Below, piece by piece: positions 8,801 to 21,735 of a stretch of DNA of 64,000 bases. The stretch comes from Cynocephalus volans. Lineage: Eukaryota; Chordata; Mammalia; Dermoptera; Cynocephalidae. The position numbers were made by a program, and so were the translations under genes. Within the stretch, counting starts at the first letter, position 1. Each line of letters begins with the position of its first letter. The stretch is taken from the NCBI RefSeq assembly GCF_027409185.1, contig NC_084474.1, positions 9,107,382 through 9,171,381 of the forward strand, given 5' to 3'. The notes beneath the pieces are model-generated. The model made no database searches, had not been told where the DNA came from, and saw only the letters and a list, made by a program, of their open reading frames with translations.

Positions 8801-11800
8801 TAAAATTACAATGAACATGTGAATGAAGGTGCACTTTCATAGACTGATTTCATTTCCTTTGGGTATACACCCCATAGTGGGAGAGCTGGGTCTTAGGGTA
8901 GATCTATTTTTAGTTCTCTCGGGAACCTCCATCTTGTTTTCCATAGTGGCTGTACCAATTTTACAGTCCCACCAACAATATAGAAGGGTTCCCTTTCTCA
9001 GCATCCTCATCAGCATTTGATATTTTCTGTCTTTGGGGTAATAGCCATTCTAACTGGAGTGAGATGCTATCTCGTTGTGGTTTTATTCATGTTTCCCTGA
9101 TAATTAGTGATGTTGAGCAGTTTTTTAGATACTTGGACATTTGTTTATCTTTTTTTGTGCAATGTCTGCTCAGGTCCTTTGCACGTTGTTTAATTGAGTT
9201 ATTTATTTTATTGCTGTCATTTAAGTTTCTTACATATTCTGGATATTAGCCCCTTGTCTAATGTGTATATTGTGTATGTAGCCCCTTGTCTAATGTGTAT
9301 GTTGGTAAACACTTTCTCCCATTCTGTGGGTGTGTCTTCACTTCATTGATAGCATCCTTTGTTATACAGGAGGCTTTTAGTTTGATATAGTCCCATTTAT
9401 TTATTTTTTCTTTAGTTGCCTGTGCCTTTGTAGTCTCACTCAAAAAGTGCTCCCCACTCCCATTTTGTGTAGCATTTCCTCTATGTTTTCTTCTAGTAGT
9501 TTTGTATTTTGGGTCTTAAATCTAGGTCTTTGATCCATTTTGAGTTGATATTTGTGAAAACGAGAGAAAGGGGTCTGGTTTCACTCTTCCGAATGTAGAT
9601 ATCCCATTTTCCCAGCACCATTTATTAAAGAGGCTGTCCTTTCCTCCATTACTGGCACCTTTGTCAAATATCAGTTTGCTTTAAGTGCATGGGTTTATTT
9701 TGGAGCTCTGCATTCTATTCCATTGGTCAATTTGTTGTTTTTATGCCAGGACCATGCTGTTTTGGTTACTATAGCTTTATAATATGTTTTGGAGTTAGAA
9801 AGTGCGATGCCTCCAACTTTGTTATTTTTGTTCAAGATTGCTTTCACTATATGAGGTCTTTTGTGGTTCCAAACAAATTTTAGGATTTTTTTGATAGGGA
9901 TTGCATAGAACATGAAGATTGCTTTGAGTAATATGGACATTTTGATGATGTCAATTCTTCTTACCTGTGAGCATTTATTTGTATCCTCTTAAATTTTTTT
10001 CACCAATAGTTTTCACTGTAGAGGTCTTTCTTTCACCTCTTTAGTTAAATTTACTCTGGTATTTCATTTTTTTTTTTATAGCTAGTGTGAATGGGATTGC
10101 TTTCTTGATTTCTTCTTCAGTTATTTTATTGTTGGCATATAGGAAGTATATGGAGTTTGTGTGTTGATTTTGTATCCTGCCACTTTACTGAGTCACTTAT
10201 TAGTTATAGTAATTTTTTAGTGGAGTCTTTAGGGTTTTGTATGTATAGGATTATGTCATCTGGAGATAGGGACAGTTTGACTTTCTCCTTTCCAATTTGA
10301 ATGCCCATAATTGCTATCTCTTGCCTTACTGCACAAAGTAGAACTTTCAGTACTTTATTGAATAAGAGTGGGGAAAATGGGCATCCTTGTCTTGTTCCTG
10401 ATCTTAGAGGAAAAGTATCCAATTTTGTCCATTCAATATGATATTAGCAGGGGGGTTTGTCATATATGACCTTTATTGTGTCAAGGTACATCCCTTCTAT
10501 ATCTATTTTTCTTAGTGTTTTTATCATGAAGCTGTATTGGATTTTATCAAATGCATCTTTTACATCTGTCAAAGTGGTCATGTGGGTTTTTTTTCTCCAT
10601 TTTGCTCATGTGATATATCATGTTTATTGATTTGTGTATGCGGAAACAGCCTTGCATTCCTGGGATGAATTCCACTGATAATGGTGTATGATCTTTATAG
10701 TGTGTTGTTGGATTCTGTTTGCTAGTATTTTGTTGAGCATCTTCACATCTGTGTTCATAAGGGATTTTGGTGTGTAGTATTCTTTTTTGGTTGTGTCTTT
10801 GCTATGAGGATAATGCTGGCCTCACAGAATGAGTTTGAAAGTATTCCCTCCTCTACAACTTTTTGGAAGAGTCTGAGAAAAATTTGTATTAGTTCTTCAA
10901 ATGTTTGGTAGAATTTGGCTGTGAAACCACTTATCCCTGAGGCTTTACACTGTAAGGCTTTTTATTACTGCTTCAATCTCATGAGTCATTATTTCTCTGT
11001 TTAGGTTTTCTAGTTCTTCATGATTCAACTTTTGTAAGTTGTATGTGTCCAGGAATTTATTCATTTCTTCTAGGTTTTCCAGTTTGTTTGCATATAGTTG
11101 TTCATAGTAGTCTATTGTGATCCTTTAAATTTCTGTGTTATCAGTTGTAAGGTTCTATTTTTCATTTCTGATTTTACTTGAGTCTTCTCTCTTTTTTGCT
11201 TTATTAGTCTAGCTAAAGGTTTATCAATTTTTGTTTATCTTTTCAGAAAACTAACTGTTTCATTGAACTTTTGTATTTTTTTTTAAATCTCTAATTCATT
11301 TATTTCTGCCCTGATATTTGTTATTTTTTCCTTTTACTGATTTGGAGTTTGGTTTGTTCTTGTTTTCTAGCTCCTTGAGGTGTAACATTAGATTATTTAT
11401 TTGGAGTCTTTCTTCTTTTTTGATGTAGGTATGCTATATGCTTCCCTCTTAGAATTGTTTTGCTGTACCCCATAGATTCACAAAATATGTAGTGTTTTCA
11501 TTTTTCTTTGACTCCAGGAATTTTTTATTTTCTTTTTGATTTCTTCTTTGATCTTTTCATTGTTTAAGAGCTTATTGGTTAATTTCTATGTATTTATACA
11601 GTTTATAGTGTCCCTTTTGTTTTATTTTTTGTGTTGTTATTATATTATTTTATATTATATTATTATATCATATTATTATATTATTTATTGATTTGTAGTT
11701 TTATTCCACTATGGTCAGATAAGGTAGTTGATATGATTTCTATTTTTTTAAATTTGTTGAGGTTTGTTTTGTGCCCTAACATATGCTCTATTGTAGAGGA

Positions 11801-12760
11801 TGTTCTATATGTTGCTGAGAACAATGTATATTCTGTAGCTGTTGGATGAAGTGTTCTATAAATGGCCATTAGGTCAAGTCAGCCTATAGTAGAGATTAAT
11901 TCTGATGTTTCCTGGTTAATTTTCTGTCTACATGATCTGCCCTTTGCTGAAAGTATGATATTAAAGTCCCCAACTATTATTGTTTTGGAGTCAATCAATC
12001 TCTACCATTAGGTCTGAAAGTAATTACTCTAGAGTAATGCTCTAGAGTTCGGTGGGTATATATTTAAAATTGTTATATTCTCCTGTTCAATTCATCCCTT
12101 TATCATTGTATAATGATCTACTTTTAATTTTTTTACTTTCCTTGGCTTGAAGTCTATTCTATCTGGTATAATATATAGTTACTCCGGCTCTTTTTTTGGT
12201 TTCCATTTGCATGAAATATCTTTTTCTATCCCTTCACTTTCAGCTGGTGTGTATCTTTATCAGTTAAGTGAGTTTCTTGTAGGCAGCATATTGTTGGTTC
12301 TTTTTTAATAAACCATCCAGCCACTCTTTTAATTGGGGCATTTAATCTGTTTACATTTAGGGTTATTATTGATATATAGGGACTTGTTACTGCCATTTTG
12401 CTTTTTTTTTTTTTTCTGTTTTGTGGATTATTTTTGTCCTTTGTTCTGGTCTTATTGTCTCCTTTTGTGGTTGAGTGGTTTTCGCTAACTTTGCATTTTG
12501 CTTTCTTGCTATTTATTTTTAGTATATCTCTTCTAAGTTTTGTGTTGTGGTTACCATGAGGCTTACAAAAAACATGTTTTGGTTATAACAAATTGTTTTA
12601 GACTAATAACTTAACTTTGATATCTAAGAAAAAAACAAAAGCCAACTCTCCACTTTGGGGTCATTCCCCTCATTTTTCATTTTTTGACAATTTGTTGTTT
12701 CTGGATACATCTTTTAATGTTGCTCCACAGTTACCTGGGGAAAATAGTCACTATATGATA
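8801..12760 (-). mobile_element. L1 element, ORF2 and inter-ORF region, broken
   Basis: Minus-strand L1 of about 4 kb. The 3' part of ORF2 is at 8830-9940 and the RT domain is around 10200-10600. The catalytic FADD position at 10266-10255 reads SPDD, after SPLLF and before [10 protein letters not shown]. The endonuclease region is at about 11700-12300. Beyond 12400 the text is the L1 region between ORF1 and ORF2; ORF1 and the 5' UTR are missing. Many stops and frame changes leave no open stretch above 81 codons, so it is inactive. ORF2p would supply nicking and target-primed reverse transcription. The age looks intermediate to old. Confidence 0.85.
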
Positions 12761-13783
12761 TGACATGTTCAGTTACTACTGAAAATGGCCAATTTCTCTT
12801 CTTTCAAAGTCAGTAGTAATACTCCATCAATCAGTTCAGTGACAGTACGGGTGACACTTACCCCTCTAATGTACCACACTTACTTGATCAAGCATTTATC
12901 AATCTCATTCAACAAAAAAAAATGAAGACAAAGAAGGATAAAGTGGTTTACTCTTCCAAAGGCTGAAAGGAGGAGTAATTTTCAGTACAAAGTATCTATT
13001 TTGGAATTAACCACACATTTTACTTTGAAGCCTAATTTAACTAATCATTATATTTTGGTTCTGCGTGGTTTTGTTTTATAATGTCAGGGTGTCAATTTTC
13101 TGTGGCAATTCATAGTTTTATTAAGTTTATCATATAATGAAAGCAAAAGTCACTAAATTAATTTTTAAAGCCCTCTTATATGCATTTAAATCTATATCCA
13201 TTATTTAGGTATTATAGTGACCCCTAACTGAATCTAGTGGATATTTCATACATTTATCTTTATATTATTCACTCTGATAAATAGCTTGCTTGCTTACATC
13301 GTACTGCTTGTGAAAAAAAATTTTAAGTTCTGGAGAGAATCATTCATGCATATAACTTTTTAATTAAAAAGAAAAAGATTAGTCAACATTTTTTCAAGAG
13401 ATAAACATAAGAAAGGCAACCTTTAATTACTCTTTTTGAAGTTTTTTTCCGATGCAAAATCAGGTTTCAAAATGAGTGCTGGGAATGAGCTAATACCTGA
13501 GAGAAGAGCTTAATCTGTTGTAGGTTGTGTTTGAGTGCCTGATGGGGTGGAGAAGTCCATTGCTCCAGGCACGGCTTTGTGTTTGTACTGCACAAAAGCT
13601 GGGGATTAGCCCCTTTTTTTTTTTGTCCTCCTTTTGCCATCAGTTATCACTGAATTTCTTAAAGGTGGTTGTAAACCCAGTTTTCCTACAGAATCTGCTT
13701 CACAATTTCTTATACTTTATTAGTGTTCTGTTCTCTTAGATTTGATGCTATGCTTAATGGTTTACCATTTTCTGTCTTTTCAG
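12761..13783 (+). other. SNTG1 intron upstream of the first coding exon
   Basis: AT-rich single-copy sequence. I see no repeat family or gene in it. It ends in a polypyrimidine tract and 'tgtcttttcag', the splice acceptor of the next exon. Confidence 0.6.
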
Positions 13784-13837
13784 ACGACATCCTCTGTGGT
13801 GCCATAGCACATGGATTTCAGAACTGCCTGTGAGGAG
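13784..13837 (+). CDS. SNTG1: SNTG1 first coding exon (gamma-1-syntrophin)
   Basis: Exon of 54 bases: 27 bases of 5'UTR, then ATG at 13811 and nine codons reading MDFRTACEE, which is the N-terminus of gamma-1-syntrophin as I know it. The acceptor 'tctgtcttttcag' ends at 13783 and the donor 'gtaggt' starts at 13838, so the coding part ends in phase 0. An in-frame TAG sits two codons upstream of the ATG, confirming the start. The ATG has G at +4 but C at -3. Gamma-1-syntrophin is a mostly neuronal cytoplasmic adaptor of the dystrophin-associated complex, with a split PH domain, a PDZ domain, a second PH domain and a C-terminal syntrophin-unique region (about 517 residues in human). The exon continues in frame at 21736. 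Because the exon starts with an acceptor, transcription starts further upstream. Confidence 0.93.
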
Positions 13838-15469
13838 GTAGGTTAAATAGCTTTCTGCTTTTCAAATAAGGAAAACAGATTTCAAGCAGGAAATGTGTAG
13901 CCCTGCTCTATGTGGGTGGAACACTGCTTTGGCAGAGGATGGGCAATGGGCTTATTTCATGTCCAGACTATGCTCTCTTTCCGCAGAGCTAAAAAATCCA
14001 AGTGTGCCTGGGGAAGCCTCAGATTTTAACTAGTTCTTTAGGAAGAACTTAATTAAGAAGTTCTTAAAAGAACTATATTCAATTATATTTCATATCGAAT
14101 TGCTCCTCTCCATCAACTCTACTCAGTATGATTTCAGGTAGTGGAAGTGTTGGAAGGAATTCTTTTCACATAAATGGTTATAAGTTACAAGACATTTAAA
14201 GTTCTTTTCATCACTAAAATCCTATGATGTTATGGTTCCAATTTTATTTAGGTATTTCAATATTATTTAAGTATTAATACATGCCAATTCAGGCTCTTTA
14301 TAGAGTTGCCATCATACTTTGGTGTGAATTTAAGTGATGCATTACTTTTTCAGAGACATTAAAGACCATTCAAGTGTACAGTTCAATAGTGCACAGATGT
14401 GGGCCTGAAGGAAATATAGCCACTCTTTCAGGAGAAAAGACTATTTTATTTTTACTAAACATGCAACATTCGGAGCACTGTGTTTTCACTTTTCAGGCAA
14501 AAATGCAAATATTTATAGGTTAAAAATATTTTGTATTTGCTTAAAACACTTAAAATATTTTTTATTGTATATAGATAACCCCCCCAAAAAACAATTACAA
14601 CTGGATTATCCATGGTAGTGTTAAAACCAAACCAACAAAAACTTCAGTTTTTGACATTTGTGAAGACTGTACTTTTAGTGAAATTTCATGTGTTTAAATT
14701 TCTTACATAAATTTATGGAAAGTGATTCCTATTTTCTTCTAAAGTAATTGAAAAAATATCTGTTTAAAAATATTTTTTCATAGTTGGTGCAAAGGATAAG
14801 GTCTTTCGGAAAACTGATAAATTGCTTTTGTATTTTAATTCTCATGTTTCTTTTCATTTTCAAAAGCTTAAGTATGATGATACTTTAAACATATGTCTAT
14901 GCTAGCACTTTTCAAATTACATTATAGTTATTTGTTTACAAATCTCTCTCGTGTGCTACACTGAATACTGTAAGGTCAGAGTGTACTGGTATAACTTAAT
15001 GATCTTTTTAACTCAGCACCTATCAGTTCATACATTTTTTAATTGAATCAATGTTTTAGAAGCTTTGTTTGCAAAGCTTAAATTTTAATTCTATGTCATT
15101 TCTAGTTTTAATTGCATACTCCTAATTCTGAGTGTAGCAAGTCTTCTGTTTCCACCAAAGTGTTATCCTAATATTTTGAGTCGTGAAGCACTCATTGAAA
15201 CTGAATGGATATTTGTGTGAATGAGACATGTGTGATATTTATATGGGCGAGACTGGATAGTGGCCAATTACTGTCTTCACAAATGGTTTATCTTGGAGTT
15301 CATAGGCTGATATAAGATGTCCCAGGCCTTTAAAAAATAGTTTCAATGTATTGGTTTGTGATATGTACCAACTTCTATTTGAGATTCAGAAGATTTATTT
15401 TACAATGGCAGTAGCATTGTGATCATCTTTGCCTTGCTTCTGTGATGGTGGTTTTTTTTTCTCTTGCAG
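13838..15469 (+). other. SNTG1 intron, single-copy
   Basis: AT-rich intronic DNA with no clear repeat or frame. It ends with a T-rich tract and 'ctcttgcag', a strong acceptor. Confidence 0.6.
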
Positions 15470-15520
15470 TGAGCTCTACGAAAATCTCTAATGTTTCAGA
15501 CTCTGTTTCTAATAGGGAGT
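15470..15520 (+). other. Candidate cryptic or poison exon in SNTG1
   Basis: 51 bases bounded by a strong acceptor (polyT then 'ctcttgcag', ending at 15469) and a near-ideal donor ('gtaagtgtc' from 15521). Its length is a multiple of three, but if spliced after the phase-0 exon at 13837 its first codon is TGA. Inclusion would end translation after nine codons. It may be a real alternative noncoding exon or a chance pairing of sites; only transcript data can tell. Confidence 0.35.
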
Positions 15521-17790
15521 GTAAGTGTCTTAAAACTTCTAGGCCACACTATACATGTGTCTTCTACACACTGGCTGGATTGGCAGGAACACACAACCAT
15601 AAGATGCCCTGAAGAATATCAAATCCCTCTGAGGAAGGACCAGAGTTAAAGAGTTTACCTAAAATTGACAGTCTTAGGACAATTAAATAAGCAGAAATCA
15701 TAAAGATAATTTAGCCTGTCACTTTGCATGTGAGGAAACTGAGAGCTTTTATGAAATGCTGAGTGCCATTTAATAAATTAGTATAAAGTAGAGCCATAAT
15801 GTGTAGCTTGGAACTCCTGACTCTAGGTTTAAACCTCTAAGATACTACATTTTTGGCCATTATATAATACTCATAGATATATTAAATAAAATTTATTTTC
15901 TCTTGACTGCTAATCAGAAATAAAGATGAAAAGCTGATATTCATGTCCATCAAACAGATCAAGGTAGAATATCATCACCTGATGGATGCCAGGAAGCATA
16001 TTCTTTGTAAAAGAATACAAGAAGCGTGTACAGATATTTTCCTTTGAAAGTACCTTAAGTATCTCACACAGGTTCTTTTTAAAAGAAAGGTTTATTTACT
16101 GTTTTAAAAATTTCTCTTTAAAACAAAGCATTACAATTCTTTTAAGGAATTGGGATTTTGAAGTCTAGCAAGAAGCAAAAATGAAGGTTAGAGACTTTCA
16201 GAAAATATAATTGGGACAAATACAAAATCCACAATTTAGGGGAAAAAGTGTACATATAGCCAAACCGAATTACTGATTATCTGTAATTAAAAGGGTCATC
16301 AAAATAAATCCATGTGTTCGAATAAGATGACATGCTTTCTTTAGCTCTTCTTCACTTTTCATTTCCACATCTACCTTCCTTAAGATACCATCCACCTTTG
16401 TGTGTTCACTGTGGAAATACATACTTCTCTATGTCATGTGTTTAATAATTTAATAATTCATACACATATGTAACCTGATGTAGTCCTTCATTTAATGAAA
16501 TCTAATCTATGACTATGATCCAATCAAGTGTTGAAAGAAATTCTACTATGAAGAAACTACTATACCAGGTCCTGCAAATTAATAATCCTTAGTCATGAAA
16601 AAACTAAGTGTTCTTGAGATAACAGCATATAAGAAATTAAATAATGTGATATAGAACTAAAAATTGCTAAAGTCACTACATGTGATGCCAAAATACAACA
16701 CTGTTCAGTTTTGGAGTGAATATTTATCTAATGAAAGCCCTGGATACAGAAAAGTGAGGACTCATCATTGGCCAGAGTAGTCTCTGAAGGCTTTGAAGGG
16801 AAGGGAGTTTTGTGCTAAGACTTGAAAAACGGCTAGGTTGAGCTAATGAAAAGGCTGTGATTAGAGGTCATCCAGAAAGAGGAAGGTAAATAATAAAATA
16901 TAGTTTGAAACGCTTTGCCTGAAATTACATTTAGTGCGCTACCGGTGCAATATGGCACAGTATAAGAAACGGCATACTGCCTAAAACACCATGTTTACAA
17001 AACAACCTAAATTGTATTTGGCACCCCAGATATAAAAGTATTGAAGATACTTGCATGAGTATTTGCAGTTCATATTATGGTCTCTGCCTAGTTTCTTGTA
17101 TTTTAGAGTTCCTTACATGCAATGCAAAAAATTCCACGTTTCAAAATTAAAGAAACATTAATTTTAAAGTTTCATGAAAGCACATTTTGTATTGTTTGAA
17201 AGATTAGAACATAAACTTTAAAGGCCTTTACTTTTAAGTAGAAAATGGATTATAACCTACTTTTTAAAATTCCAAACTAGGTACTAAACTTAAGCAAGTA
17301 TAAGTTCTTAATAAGTTTAAATGTGAGATTTGTTTATATAACAAAGAGTAAATTCCTGCAAGTTCATAATCACATTTCATTGATTTGCAGAAATCATAGC
17401 CAGTGACTAAAATTTTAAAAGTACTGTTTTTTAAGCCATTAGGCAGTATCGCTTTTTAATGATTTCTTAAAACACAGTTTCCAGTGTGGATTTTATAAAG
17501 TCCAGGGGCTGTATAGGATCATCCATCAGCCACAGGAAAATAAGCATTTGACATATTACTTTTTATGAATTAATTACCCCCTTAAAACGTTAAGTTTTAG
17601 ATATGTTTTATAATTTACATAATAAATTCGTAAATTATATCACATACATTTTTTCACTTACTTTGCAATGCATACACAGTCAACAAAGTTTGGAGACAAA
17701 TGATTGTTAGGTTAATAAAGAAAAAGAACATGAGTGTATGTCTTAAGTTTAACTGAAATTTGGAGCCAGTAATCACGTGCTTTTAAATTT
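15521..17790 (+). other. SNTG1 intron, single-copy, AT-rich
   Basis: I recognise no repeats, coding frames or RNA genes. The short open frames present have no domain or splice support. Confidence 0.55.
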
Positions 17791-18817
17791 TTAAACAATT
17801 TGGGTCTAGGGATCTGCAGAGACTTTGCGTGCGGGGCCGTCTTGGGTTGCGTGGCACCGCGCTGCTCTCTGGGCTTGTCACGCATTCTCGTGCTCTGAAA
17901 CTCTCCATGGGGGAGAATAGCTCGAGCCTCTCTCCTATCGGAATGTGTCCTATGTCCCTAGTAACATAGCTTTGAGCAAAAATCATCTATAAGATCCAGA
18001 GTGGTCCCTTTCTCATTTTCCCTCCAGTGGTCGTTGCTTTGATCCATGAAGAGCAGCTGGTTGAAGACAATGTCCTTCTCAGAATTATTCACGCTCCATT
18101 AGGAGATTCTTGATGACTAACATGCTGTCTGGGGGAAGATGCGTACAGCCGTGTCATTGAGCCCAGGACGATTGGGGCAGGCTTCCTGTGTAGTCTGTGT
18201 AGGAGGCAGCCGCGGCCGCGCGGGGGCGCCGGAGAGCGGAACAGCTCAGTAGCTCTCGGCGGGCTGTGAGCACGACGCAAGTGGGGACTGAGCAACAAAT
18301 ACATGAAATGTGCGACCACATTTCATTACCGAGGACCCCGGTCCGGCGACGCTGCCCTCCTTAGTAGATTGCCCGAAATGCACTTTCTCGGTCTCCACGC
18401 TCCTAGAGCAGGTGGGACGCTGACGCAGTTGTCTACCTGCCCAACCTTCCCGGCTCAGAGTCCGGGTTCCTGGAGCGGGAGCTGCATTTTAACCTTCCCA
18501 TTTCCTCTCCATCTCCTACTCTGCGGCAAGAAATACACGTAGGAATTGCGTTTCTGTAGGGCATCTCCGTTAGCGTCGCCCCCGGCACGTGGCACTTGGC
18601 CTTGCCCGCCTGGTCCTGTCCCCACCGCGCCAGGGACCACGTGCGTCACCACCTGACCCGCTGCTTCGCGCAACCCCTGACCTGTGCGTTTTCCCGTTTC
18701 CGCACTTTTACTCAGTTTCCCCTCTCGATTAAAATGACTTTTGTCTCCTTTAATTAGTGTTTCCTCAATTTATTTTTTCAAGACAAACCACACATATTTT
18801 CTATCTGTAAATCCTCC
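17791..18817. promoter_or_regulatory. Intronic CpG island, candidate alternative promoter
   Basis: An abrupt change from AT-rich intron to GC-rich sequence. From 18181 to 18720 I count 45 CpG dinucleotides in 540 bases, close to the number expected from base composition, whereas the surrounding intron is strongly CpG-depleted. It contains a NotI-type 'gcggccgc' near 18211, a CACGTG E-box-like site at about 18637 and 'tgacgcag' near 18421. It lies between the first and second coding exons of SNTG1, so it could drive a transcript starting inside the gene or an antisense RNA. Possible donors on the + strand include 'gcaggtggga' near 18408. Frames across it match nothing I know. Confidence 0.6.
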
Positions 18818-19133
18818 TGTCGGGCTGGATCACAGACCCCTCTGCCCCGGCCTGTGCAGGTCCTGAGCCAGGTAGATGAAAGAAAAGCCAAGCAGCCGCC
18901 GGCAAAGTGGACGTGCTTTATCCTCCGACGTGAGCTCCCGCCAGCGGTCCCGAGCGCTGCCTTCCATAGGAAAGCACAGAATAGCGGCTGCGAGCCCCGT
19001 GGTGCGTGGGCCGCATGCGCACTAACACTACTCTTAGTAACTTGTTGACAGCAAATGTGCTGAATCATACCCAGACGGATGTGAGGCCAGAGGGCCTGAG
19101 TAAACTAGCTCCAGTTTCCTCCCACCTTAAACA
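18818..19133 (-). mobile_element. Solo LTR (same family as 41704-42100), CpG-rich copy
   Basis: Starts 'tgtcggg' and ends 'ttaaaca' on the + strand. It is flanked by 'tcctcc' and 'gcctcc', a 6-base duplication with one mismatch. It aligns with 41704-42100 through 'cccctctgcccc', 'cctgtgcaggtc', 'aatagcgg' and 'tgtgctgaa'. The region of the sister copy's TATA box is altered here. It abuts the CpG island and keeps many CpGs ('agccgccggc', 'ccgcatgcgc'), so it extends the island. Confidence 0.7.
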
Positions 19134-19599
<466 letters not shown>

Positions 19600-20104
19600 A
19601 AATACATATATATGCACACGTGTGTTTATAAATATATATAATACTAACAAAGAATTACCTCATTCTTTATTTTATGTAACTCTTGTCCTCTCAGGATCCG
19701 AAAGTGAGCTCAAAGTCTCTATTCTGTTTTTCAGACAACTATCTAATAATTAGGGGACATTTTACACATTTCTTGTGTGGATGTTAGCATTGGCTACTTC
19801 AGAAATCTGATGAGAGAATCCTTATAGCTGTGTTTCAGTTCGTCGAACTTCCCCTGGATAATCTTTTATGTCTCTTTGATGTGTAACAATAATGCATTTC
19901 TGAGCTCTCAGGGAGAAGCTTCTCTCTCATCCTGAACTTATAACAGAGAGTTATTTGGGATCAGCAGCTATCGCATTACACTTCAGGGGAAAAAAATTGG
20001 CCCCCAATATTCCGTACATTGAAAAATCATCAGATGTGCTCAATTATGATCACTTTGCTTTGATGTATTATGTTATGTCCTCACTTCTCTCCCTACCCCC
20101 TCAG
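19600..20104 (+). other. SNTG1 intron ahead of the candidate cassette exon
   Basis: AT-rich. It ends in a pyrimidine tract 'tctctccctaccccctcag', a good acceptor. I see no repeat family in it. Confidence 0.5.
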
Positions 20105-20200
20105 GGTGTCTTGGTGTTGGCCCCTGGCCAAGATCACATTGTACACATGGAAGACTTTTCATGTGAAAATGTAGAAAAATTATGTTCTATGTTAAGGAAA
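20105..20200 (+). other. Candidate in-frame cassette exon of SNTG1
   Basis: 96 bases (32 codons) between a strong acceptor (pyrimidine tract and CAG ending at 20104) and a weaker donor (AAA|gtataa at 20201). Both neighbouring SNTG1 exons join in phase 0. This segment is open in phase 0 and would add GVLVLAPGQDHIVHMEDF and a further Cys/Lys-rich 14 residues between the ninth and tenth residues of the protein. I know of no such exon in syntrophins. A random 32-codon stretch is open about one time in five, so the case is modest. Confidence 0.3.
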
Positions 20201-21080
20201 GTATAATTTGCTGTGCTGAAATATTTTTGTCCTCTAGACCTATCCACTTGAATTATACTCTAAAATAGATTAATTAGCATGATTTAGTGAGCACCTGCTG
20301 TGTGCTACGTCCATAGATGAGAAGAGTGCTGTTCTTGCTCCTGAGATACCTTCTGTTTTTCCTAAAAAGAATTATAACTCTTACAAAATAATTACAGACT
20401 AATATAAGATTGTATGCAATACAGGATAAAATAGTACACATCAGCACATGGGATACAGCAGTTTACAGAAAGAGTGATCTTTGGTGGCTGCAATATCGAA
20501 ATACATTCCCATCAACATTTTGGAAAATTCTTTTAAAGAATCCAGCTCCTAGCAATCTCTATGGAAGTTTATGTTCCAGGAGAAAGCCTCGTATTATTTG
20601 CCTGGGATATCGCACTACTTAAATACTAAAAATAAATATATAACCTTATGTATTTGTCTATTAAATTAAGAATGGCTCAGTAATTATTAAATGAAAATGT
20701 TGTTTCCAAAGTAGTCAGTGTTCCTGTTTACATTTTGGTGCAGAAGAAGAACCAGAGGTTATATTCTATCTCAAAGGAATTTCCTTTTGTATTGGAGACA
20801 AATGAGAACATTAAGTGCATTTGCTAGGAAGAATATTTAAATTCATATGGGTGAATATTATTACACCAGCATGCTTTGAAAGTGACAAGATTCATGGACT
20901 TCTTTGGTGATTACTAAGGTTCTTGTGTGAAGCTTAAGTTCAAAAATCTTCCATCTGTTTTCACAATTCCCCCAAATGTGATGCAAAAATATTGGACTAA
21001 GAATTAAAAATCTCAGGTCTTAATCTAGGCTTCGTTTTTAACAAACTGTGTTAATTAGGTACTTCATTTCACTTCCTTAT
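20201..21080 (+). other. SNTG1 intron
   Basis: AT-rich. A short MIR/L2-like phrase occurs near 20288 ('gagcacctgctgtgtgcta'). Otherwise I see nothing. Confidence 0.5.
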
Positions 21081-21435
21081 CCTTGTTTCCTTATATGTGC
21101 AAAGTGTGTGTTCATATGTTTGTGCATAGGCATGTGTATTCATATGTGTTGGTACACACATGAGTTCATGTGTGTGCGTGTGTGTGTGCATGCAGGTGTG
21201 TGTGTTGGTGACTAGGAATAATGAAATAGTGGAATTTAGAGTAGGCTGGAATGGGGGGAGAAGAGAATGGAAAGATGGGGGTATGTGGTTTGTTTTTGGA
21301 GTGATGCAAGTGTTCTAAAATTGATTATAATGAGAGTTGTGCAACTCTAATATAGTAAAAAAACCTGAATTATACACTCTAAAGGGTTGAATTGTATGGA
21401 ATGTGAATCATATCTCAGTAAAGCTATTACTTTTT
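21081..21435 (+). mobile_element. TG-rich stretch and L1M 3' end
   Basis: An imperfect TG repeat (about 21095-21205) precedes a typical old L1 3' terminus: 'aagatgggggtatgtggt', 'ctaaaattgattataatgag', 'gggttgaattgtatgg' and 'atctcagtaaagc'. The same 3' end occurs at 59853-60325. Confidence 0.7.
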
Positions 21436-21735
21436 ATATTTAGATTATAAGTATTAAAGAAAACTTTTATTATTTTTGAAATTTAGTACATATGCTTTAA
21501 TCCTTACTCCCTAAATCTTTGCGTGGATTTTCTGATATAGTATTTGGTATCTGAGAGCCCACTTTACTTAAAATGCTTATCCTTATTTGTCTGCATGATA
21601 TTAAGTATCAAATTTCAGACTCATCATCTCTCGAGCTCCTAAATGCTACTGATTATGTTTTGCTGTCAATAGGCCATACAACTATAACCTATAAACTAAG
21701 TATAATTTTTCTCTGTTTTGCTTTTTTGTCTGAAG
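21436..21735 (+). other. SNTG1 intron before the second coding exon
   Basis: AT-rich. It ends with 'ctctgttttgcttttttg' and 'tctgaag', the acceptor of the next exon. Confidence 0.6.
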
